From NCBI GenBank assembly GCA_021838445.1, contig JAKCDU010000001.1:178907-242906 (forward strand): a stretch of DNA of 64,000 bases, written 5' to 3'. Both the position numbers and the translations under genes were made by a program. The notes under the pieces are model-generated. The model made no database searches. It was not told the origin of the DNA and saw nothing but the letters and a program-made list of their open reading frames with translations. Of this stretch, positions 59,318 through 64,000 are shown piece by piece (within the stretch, counting starts at the first letter, position 1; each line of letters opens with the position of its first letter). This DNA is from Actinomycetes bacterium. GTDB taxonomy: Bacteria; Actinomycetota; Acidimicrobiia; Acidimicrobiales; Palsa-688.

Positions 59318-61459
59318 TCAGCGCAGAGCGCGCAGACGGCTCTTCACATCGAAGGCCTCTGGGTCCACAGATGCCACCCGGTTGAAGAGATCCCGGGCGT
59401 GGGGGACGTCCCCGGCCCGCTCGTAGAGGTCGCCCAGGACGTACCACTGACGCAGGTGGCGTTCCTGGGGTCGCGAGACGCGCCTCAGCGCCTTCTCGAG
59501 CATCGTGATGGCCCCCGCCAGGTCACCCTGGTCTGCTTTGCATCCCGCCGCCACGATCCGGCCTTCGGCCACGAGGTCCCCGCTCGGCGATGCCGATCGC
59601 AGATCGTTCCAGACGTCGTCGGCGTCTACGTAACGGTGGAGGGCCCGGTAGCAGTCGGCCAGGACCGGATGCTGGTCGAACGATCCCGACATCTCCCGGA
59701 ACAACTCGAGCTGCCGGGCGGCGGCGGCCCACTGACCGGTGCGGTAGAGGACCAGGCCGTAGAGCTCCCTCACCGCAGCACTCTCGGGCACCTCCTCGGC
59801 CAAACCGCGCAGGATGCGACGGGCCTCCTGGTAGCGCTCCTTCTCGTAGGCGTAGGTGGCGTCGGCGATCCGGTTGGCCAGCTTCGCACCGCGATCGGCG
59901 CCGGCCGCTCGGGCCAGCTCGTCGACCACGGGTCGGGGCAGCTTGCGACGACTCCCTCCCGGAGACGGCGCGCCCTCCCGACCGGTGGCCAGGTCCCGGG
60001 CCGCGGGCAGGTGCCCGGCCGCCGGCGTGGGGGGCTCGTGCTCAACCTCGGGATCGGGCTCAGGATCGAGGACCCACGTCTCCTCGGGCTCCCAACGCTC
60101 GTTCCTGTCGGAGCGGGCAATCGCCTGCCGCCAGATTTCCGATGCGCTGGCCCGCTCGGGCTCACCCTCCCGGTTGAGCTCCTGGGCTCCTCGCCGGGCG
60201 ACGGCCCCCCACTGTCGGTTGACCTCCGGTCCCCGCCTCGAGGACTGGTCACGCCCCTCGCGGTCCTGCTCTTCGTTGTGACTACGACCCCGAAAACCCG
60301 ACGAGCCGGACGAGCCGGCGTGACCACCGGTCCCTTGGCGGTTGGGGCGTCCGTCGTCCCGGTACCGGCCTGTACCGGACTGGCCTGTACCCGACCGGCC
60401 TGTACCCCACCGGCCTGTACCCGACTGACCTGAACCGTACCGGCCTGCACCCGACTGGCCTGAACCGTACCGGCCCCGGTCGTTGCTGCGGTCGCGGTCG
60501 GTGCCGCTGCGGTCGGTTCCGCTGCGGTCGCGGTCGGTGCCGGGTCGCCCCTCTCGGCTGCGCCAGGGTTCGCCGGCCCGTCCCCGATCGGTGCCGCTGC
60601 GCCGGTCGTTGCTGCGGTCGCGGTCGGTGCCGGGTCGCCCGTCTCGGCTGCGCCAGGGTTCGCCGGGGCGGTCCCGGTCGCTGCCCCGGTCGCTGCCGCG
60701 GTCGCGGTCGATGCTCCTGCGCCGGTCGCCGCTGAATCTGCGGTCGGGCGAGCCGCTCCTCTGAGGCCGGTCACCATAGGACTGATCGGAGCGCCGGCCA
60801 CTTCCGCCCATCCCGCCGGGTCCGCTGCGGCGCGCCGGCGGCCCGCCCCGGGCGCTCGACCCGCGCTCAGAAGCTGCCGACCCCCCCCTGGATGTCCGAT
60901 CCTGGGGGTTGGCCGAGTAGGGACTCGGTCGCCGGTCGTCGTCGCGGGGAGGCCGCGGCCGCCAGTCGTCAGCCCGGCGGTCGTCTCGACGGGGATTGCC
61001 ACCGAAGGTCCCGCGGGTCTCGTTGCGCTGATGGTAGTCACCGCGGCGACCGCCGGCCGTCGGGAAATCACCGCCACGGAAGCGGTCGCGCGGGGAACTG
61101 CGATCTCCCGCTGGCCGACCCGCCGAGGTCCCGTCCCGTCCGCTGCCCCCGGCACCGGATCCGAGGTCTCCCCGCCGTGAGCCGTTCCCGGAACGGGGCG
61201 GCCGCCCCTGCCGGTCCGATCCCCAATCATCCCGGCGATCCGTACGGTCGCGCCCCGAAGCTCCATAGGAGCGTGACGCGCCACCGGAACCTGATCCGGA
61301 CCCCCGCGTCGACCGGGCCGAGGGCCGAGCCACGAAGCGCCGGGGGCCACTCGAACCGAAGCCGGAACCCGAACGAGGTCGCTCTCCGCTGCCGGAGGAT
61401 GAATCGCCGGAACGAGCGCGATCGGGATCGTCGTCGCGGGTTGGACCGGTTCCAGGCAT
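59318..61459 (-). CDS. Arg/Gly/Ser-rich disordered protein with C-terminal TPR repeats
   Basis: A 713-residue protein. Residues 1-430 are almost entirely Arg, Gly, Ser, Asp and Pro with tandem units such as GRPGTDRDRS and GRYGSGQSGTGR, an RG/RGG-like disordered region often linked with RNA binding or phase separation. Residues about 530-713 are helical TPR-like repeats (YAYEKERYQEARRILRGLAEEVPE, LYGLVLYRTGQWAAAARQLELF, LADCYRALHRYVDADDVWNDL, YVLGDLYERAGDVPHARDLF). The TPR part resembles small actinobacterial tetratricopeptide proteins. No signal peptide or membrane helix. Confidence 0.8.
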   Translation of the reverse strand: MPGTGPTRDDDPDRARSGDSSSGSGERPRSGSGFGSSGPRRFVARPSARSTRGSGSGSGGASRSYGASGRDRTDRRDDWGSDRQGRPPRSGNGSRRGDLGSGAGGSGRDGTSAGRPAGDRSSPRDRFRGGDFPTAGGRRGDYHQRNETRGTFGGNPRRDDRRADDWRPRPPRDDDRRPSPYSANPQDRTSRGGSAASERGSSARGGPPARRSGPGGMGGSGRRSDQSYGDRPQRSGSPDRRFSGDRRRSIDRDRGSDRGSDRDRPGEPWRSRDGRPGTDRDRSNDRRSGTDRGRAGEPWRSREGRPGTDRDRSGTDRSGTDRDRSNDRGRYGSGQSGAGRYGSGQSGTGRWGTGRSGTGQSGTGRYRDDGRPNRQGTGGHAGSSGSSGFRGRSHNEEQDREGRDQSSRRGPEVNRQWGAVARRGAQELNREGEPERASASEIWRQAIARSDRNERWEPEETWVLDPEPDPEVEHEPPTPAAGHLPAARDLATGREGAPSPGGSRRKLPRPVVDELARAAGADRGAKLANRIADATYAYEKERYQEARRILRGLAEEVPESAAVRELYGLVLYRTGQWAAAARQLELFREMSGSFDQHPVLADCYRALHRYVDADDVWNDLRSASPSGDLVAEGRIVAAGCKADQGDLAGAITMLEKALRRVSRPQERHLRQWYVLGDLYERAGDVPHARDLFNRVASVDPEAFDVKSRLRALR
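60370..60700. repeat. Short tandem repeats in the disordered part of the TPR gene
   Basis: One block (about 60370-60475) repeats 15- to 24-base units around GGCCTGTACCCGAC. A second has a 56-bp copy at 60521-60576 repeated at 60611-60666 with one mismatch (90-bp offset, 30 codons). All offsets keep the frame. Confidence 0.85.
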
Positions 61460-61529
61460 AAGAGTTCAAGGTTAGCGGTCGGTGGGCCCTTCTGGGTCCA
61501 CCTCGCCGTACTTTGGTCCTGGGCGAATC

Positions 61530-63398
61530 ATGCCGATATGTCCAAAGATGAGGGTGTTAGTACGACTATGGGCGGATATAGCCCGAAGAAGGGCCGACTC
61601 AAAGGGTGCAGGGCAGAGGGATCTGAGGCGCCGGGGGCTGCACGGGGCGTCGGTAGTGGCTGCCGCCGGGTTGGTCGCCGGCTCCCTGACCACGACGAAC
61701 GTCACAGCCGTGTCTCCGGTTCTGTCGGCCGCGACCCTCACCCCCGCCAGTGCCGGTTCGCCTGTCATCTCCGCCTCGGCCTCGACCGGCGTCGGAGAGG
61801 AGGCCCGGCTTGCCGCAGCGCGCCTTTCCAGCACCATCTCCCTCCCCCATCCTGGTAGCCCCGAGGCTCTCACCCACCCCGAGGCCGACCACATGGGTGG
61901 CGGAAGCACCATCGCGCCCGCGGCGAGGACGATGGCCGCCGGCGCTGCGACGGCTCTCGCCTCGAGCTCCAATCCCCAGGGGCTGGACGTGTCCTCCTAT
62001 CAGGGGAACGTGAACTGGTCCCAGGTGCGGACAGATGGGGCCGCTTTCGCCTACATGAAGGCGACAGAGGGAACCTATTACTACGACTCGACCTATTTTT
62101 CCCAGCAATATGACGGCAGTTACGCCAACGGGCTGATCCGCGGCGCCTACCACTTCGCCATCCCCGACAACTCGAGCGGTGCTGCTCAAGCGGACTACTT
62201 CGTCGCCCATGGTGGGGGCTGGTCGGCGGACGGCAGAACCCTGCCCGGGACCCTCGACATCGAGTACAACCCTTACGGTGCCGAGTGCTACGGGTTGACG
62301 ACCAGTCAGATCGTGTCGTGGATCGCCTCCTTCGGCAACGAGTACCGGCTTCTGACCGGCCGCTACCCCACCATCTACAGCACCACGGACTGGTGGACCA
62401 CCTGTACGGGAAACTCGGCCGCCTTCGGCAGCTACGGCCTGGCCATCGCCCGCTACGGCGCCAGCAGCCCGACCCCCCTTCCAGCGTCGTGGCCGAGCTA
62501 CCAGATCTGGCAGTACGCCGACAGCGGGGTCTTCCCCGGCGACCAGGACGTCTTCGGCGGCAGCCTCGCCCAACTCGTACAGTTCAGCCTGGTCGGCGGC
62601 TCGGTGGTGGCCTCGTCAGTGCCTTTGAACTGTGGGTCGGGCGGCGATCAGCGGAGCCCCCGGGACGCGACGGTCCAGACCGGCGTAGTGATCTCCTCGT
62701 CGGGCACCTACCGGACCGAGACGGTGACCTCGGCGGGCGCGCTGGTGCCCATCGTCACCTCCGTCCCGACGGCGGAGACACCACTGGTCGCGGTGTGGCA
62801 GAACAGCACCGACTGCAGCGCCTCACCGGGCTCCCGGAACGCGTGGGCGGTTGCGCCCAACGGAGCCGTTTACGGGGAGACCTCGGCAAGTGGGCCGCCG
62901 GCCCGCAACCTGGGCGACCCCTCGAACGTCGCCCTGGTGAGGCCCGTGGTGGGCATGTCACCCACCAGCGACGGCGCCGGCTACTGGCTGGTCGCCGGCG
63001 ACGGTGGCATCTTCAGCTACGGCGACGCCCAGTTCTACGGCTCCACCGGCGGGGTGCACCTGGTGCAACCGATCGTGGGGATGGCCACCACACCCGATTC
63101 GCTGGGCTACTGGTTGGTGGCCTCCGACGGCGGCATCTTCACCTTCGGTGACGCCGGCTTTTACGGATCGCTCGGGGGCGTGCAACTGGTGAAACCGATA
63201 GAGGCGATGGTGGCCACGCCCGACGGCCGGGGCTACTGGATGGTGGCCTCCGACGGCGGGGTCTTCTGCTTCGGCGACGCGGTCTTCAAGGGCTCCATGG
63301 GCGGTCAGACCCTCTCGGCGCCGATCGCCGGAATGATCCCCAACGGTACCGGCTACACCCTGATCGGCCAGGACGGCCGGACTTATCCCTTCAGCTGA
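61530..63398 (+). CDS. Secreted GH25 lysozyme with C-terminal propeller-like repeats
   Basis: About 622 residues. A basic then hydrophobic N-terminus (RDLRRRGLHGASVVAAAGLVAGS) is a signal peptide, loosely twin-arginine-like. After a Ser/Ala-rich linker, residues about 145-355 are a GH25 muramidase: PQGLDVSSYQGNVNWSQVRT, AFAYMKATEGTYYYD, GAYHFAIPD and TLDIEY hold the catalytic Asp and Glu. Residues about 460-622 contain three or more 42-residue GYWLVASDGGIFTFGDAGFY units, as in the gene at 35875. It probably cleaves peptidoglycan, its own or a competitor's. GTG 61482 and ATG 61548 are alternative starts. Confidence 0.88.
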   Translation: MPICPKMRVLVRLWADIARRRADSKGAGQRDLRRRGLHGASVVAAAGLVAGSLTTTNVTAVSPVLSAATLTPASAGSPVISASASTGVGEEARLAAARLSSTISLPHPGSPEALTHPEADHMGGGSTIAPAARTMAAGAATALASSSNPQGLDVSSYQGNVNWSQVRTDGAAFAYMKATEGTYYYDSTYFSQQYDGSYANGLIRGAYHFAIPDNSSGAAQADYFVAHGGGWSADGRTLPGTLDIEYNPYGAECYGLTTSQIVSWIASFGNEYRLLTGRYPTIYSTTDWWTTCTGNSAAFGSYGLAIARYGASSPTPLPASWPSYQIWQYADSGVFPGDQDVFGGSLAQLVQFSLVGGSVVASSVPLNCGSGGDQRSPRDATVQTGVVISSSGTYRTETVTSAGALVPIVTSVPTAETPLVAVWQNSTDCSASPGSRNAWAVAPNGAVYGETSASGPPARNLGDPSNVALVRPVVGMSPTSDGAGYWLVAGDGGIFSYGDAQFYGSTGGVHLVQPIVGMATTPDSLGYWLVASDGGIFTFGDAGFYGSLGGVQLVKPIEAMVATPDGRGYWMVASDGGVFCFGDAVFKGSMGGQTLSAPIAGMIPNGTGYTLIGQDGRTYPFS

Positions 63399-63526
63399 AA
63401 GCCCCGCCAACGTCCGAGCTCTGTGGGTCGGGGCGTCAGACGTTGGGACAGTTGGGACTGTTGGGGTGCCCCGTCCTGGGGGCAAACGCCCTTCGGCGGG
63501 CCACTTCCAGGGGCGAACGCGAAAAA

Positions 63527-63551
63527 GGCCCCGCACATGGCGTGCGGGGCC
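63527..63551 (-). terminator. Intrinsic terminator of the rRNA operon
   Basis: GGCCCCGCAC and GTGCGGGGCC form a 10-bp stem around ATGGC, and on the minus strand the stem is followed by five T residues (63522-63526). This is the most classical terminator in the window, 18 bases past the 5S gene. Confidence 0.9.
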
Positions 63552-63568
63552 TCTTTCTTCACGATTAT

Positions 63569-63684
<116 letters not shown>

Positions 63685-63754
63685 AAACATGCTCAGACAG
63701 CAGGACCCTAGAAGTCCCGTCCTTGAGCGTTCCATAGCGAGCACGAGCGTGAAT

Positions 63755-64000
63755 GTCCCCAAGCCCTCGTCCGATTAGTACCGGTCGGCTGAACACATTG
63801 CTGTGCGTACACCTCCGGCCTATCAACGTGGTCGTCTACCACGGGACTTACCTGGCTAACCCAGTGGGAAATCTCATCTTGGAACGAGCTTCGCACTTAG
63901 ATGCTTTCAGCGCTTATCCCTTCCGCAGGTCGCCAACCAGCCGTGCCCTTGGCAGGACAACTGGCACACGAGAGCTGCGTCCGTCCCGGTCCTCTCGTAC
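63755..64000 (-). rRNA. rrl: 23S ribosomal RNA, 3' end (5' part outside the window)
   Basis: On the minus strand the sequence enters with GTACGAGAGGACCGGGACGG, the sarcin-ricin loop, and continues through CAGTTGTCCTGCCAAGGGCA, GCATCTAAGTGCGAAGC and GATAGGCCGGAGGTGTACGC to ACCGGTACTAATCGGACGAG, the last helix. The 3' end is estimated at about 20 bases beyond ACTAAT. The spacer to 5S is about 70 bases and contains no tRNA. Confidence 0.95.

Noticed and set aside
60370..60700. CRISPR-like direct repeats
   Set aside because: Repeats are in frame inside a coding region, lack unique spacers of constant length, and no cas gene is near.

Overview
The window is a GC-rich, densely packed chromosomal segment of an actinobacterium. 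The marker set (Pup ligase PafA with PafB and PafC, HelY helicase, GarA-like FHA protein, DUF4193, TlyA) is actinobacterial. Two secreted proteins carry 42-residue DGGVFSFGDA-type repeats of the kind I associate with Acidimicrobiia, so an Acidimicrobiia-like soil or water lineage is the best guess; this is inference. I see no phage, transposon, CRISPR array or plasmid gene. The window looks like core chromosome.

Layout. 1-9.3 kb: pafA (5' end cut off), pafB, pafC, lepB, a convergent glycerophosphodiesterase, two small genes, tatA, tatC and helY. M. tuberculosis has pafA-pafB-pafC-tatA-tatC-helY in this order; here lepB, the diesterase and two small genes are inserted between pafC and tatA. 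9.3-20.1 kb: a two-domain ThyX-like protein, a LysM lytic-transglycosylase-like protein, a 357-base non-coding stretch with nested hairpins, a DUF4193 protein, a lipid-droplet-like protein, GNAT and Nudix enzymes, a disordered protein, a hydrolase, a 41-residue basic mini-protein, an ECF sigma factor with its membrane partner, and a XerD-type recombinase. 20.2-27.6 kb, minus strand: the glycine cleavage genes gcvH, gcvT, gcvPA and gcvPB interleaved with GarA-like FHA, MerR, DUF151 nuclease and MerR genes, as in the mycobacterial Rv1826-Rv1832 region. 27.6-35.8 kb: a GDP-mannose pyrophosphorylase fused to a degenerate phosphomannomutase, a CDP-alcohol phosphatidyltransferase, a DUF4333 protein, a NifU-like protein, tRNA-Pro(GGG), an RsbU-type phosphatase, der and a DUF512 protein.

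35.9-54.5 kb: a secreted repeat/CAP-like protein, ispH, then an operon-like minus-strand run scpA-scpB-rluB-tyrA-aroA-cmk-plsC, trpS on the plus strand, and a second minus-strand run (HAD phosphatase, Ala/Lys-tailed protein, tlyA, nadK, recN, pyrG, Nudix, DksA-like), again close to the M. tuberculosis Rv1692-Rv1713 order, followed by a DUF1015 gene. 54.6-64.0 kb: korA/korB 2-oxoacid:ferredoxin oxidoreductase, class I aldolase, an SSB-like protein, a disordered TPR protein, a GH25 lysozyme with the same secreted repeats, and the end of an rRNA operon (5S and the 3' end of 23S, minus strand) with a textbook intrinsic terminator.

The strongest cross-cutting signal is regulatory. At least eighteen genes have a TANNNT -10 hexamer only 5-8 bases before the start codon, which implies widespread leaderless transcription. 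A second pattern is that three conserved genes (helY, tlyA, perhaps rluB) have no ATG, GTG or TTG where the protein family begins; ACG or CTG starts are the simplest reading. No clearly new multi-gene system is visible; the most promising unexplained items are the structured intergenic element near 12.1 kb, the leaderless 41-residue basic protein, and the secreted repeat family.
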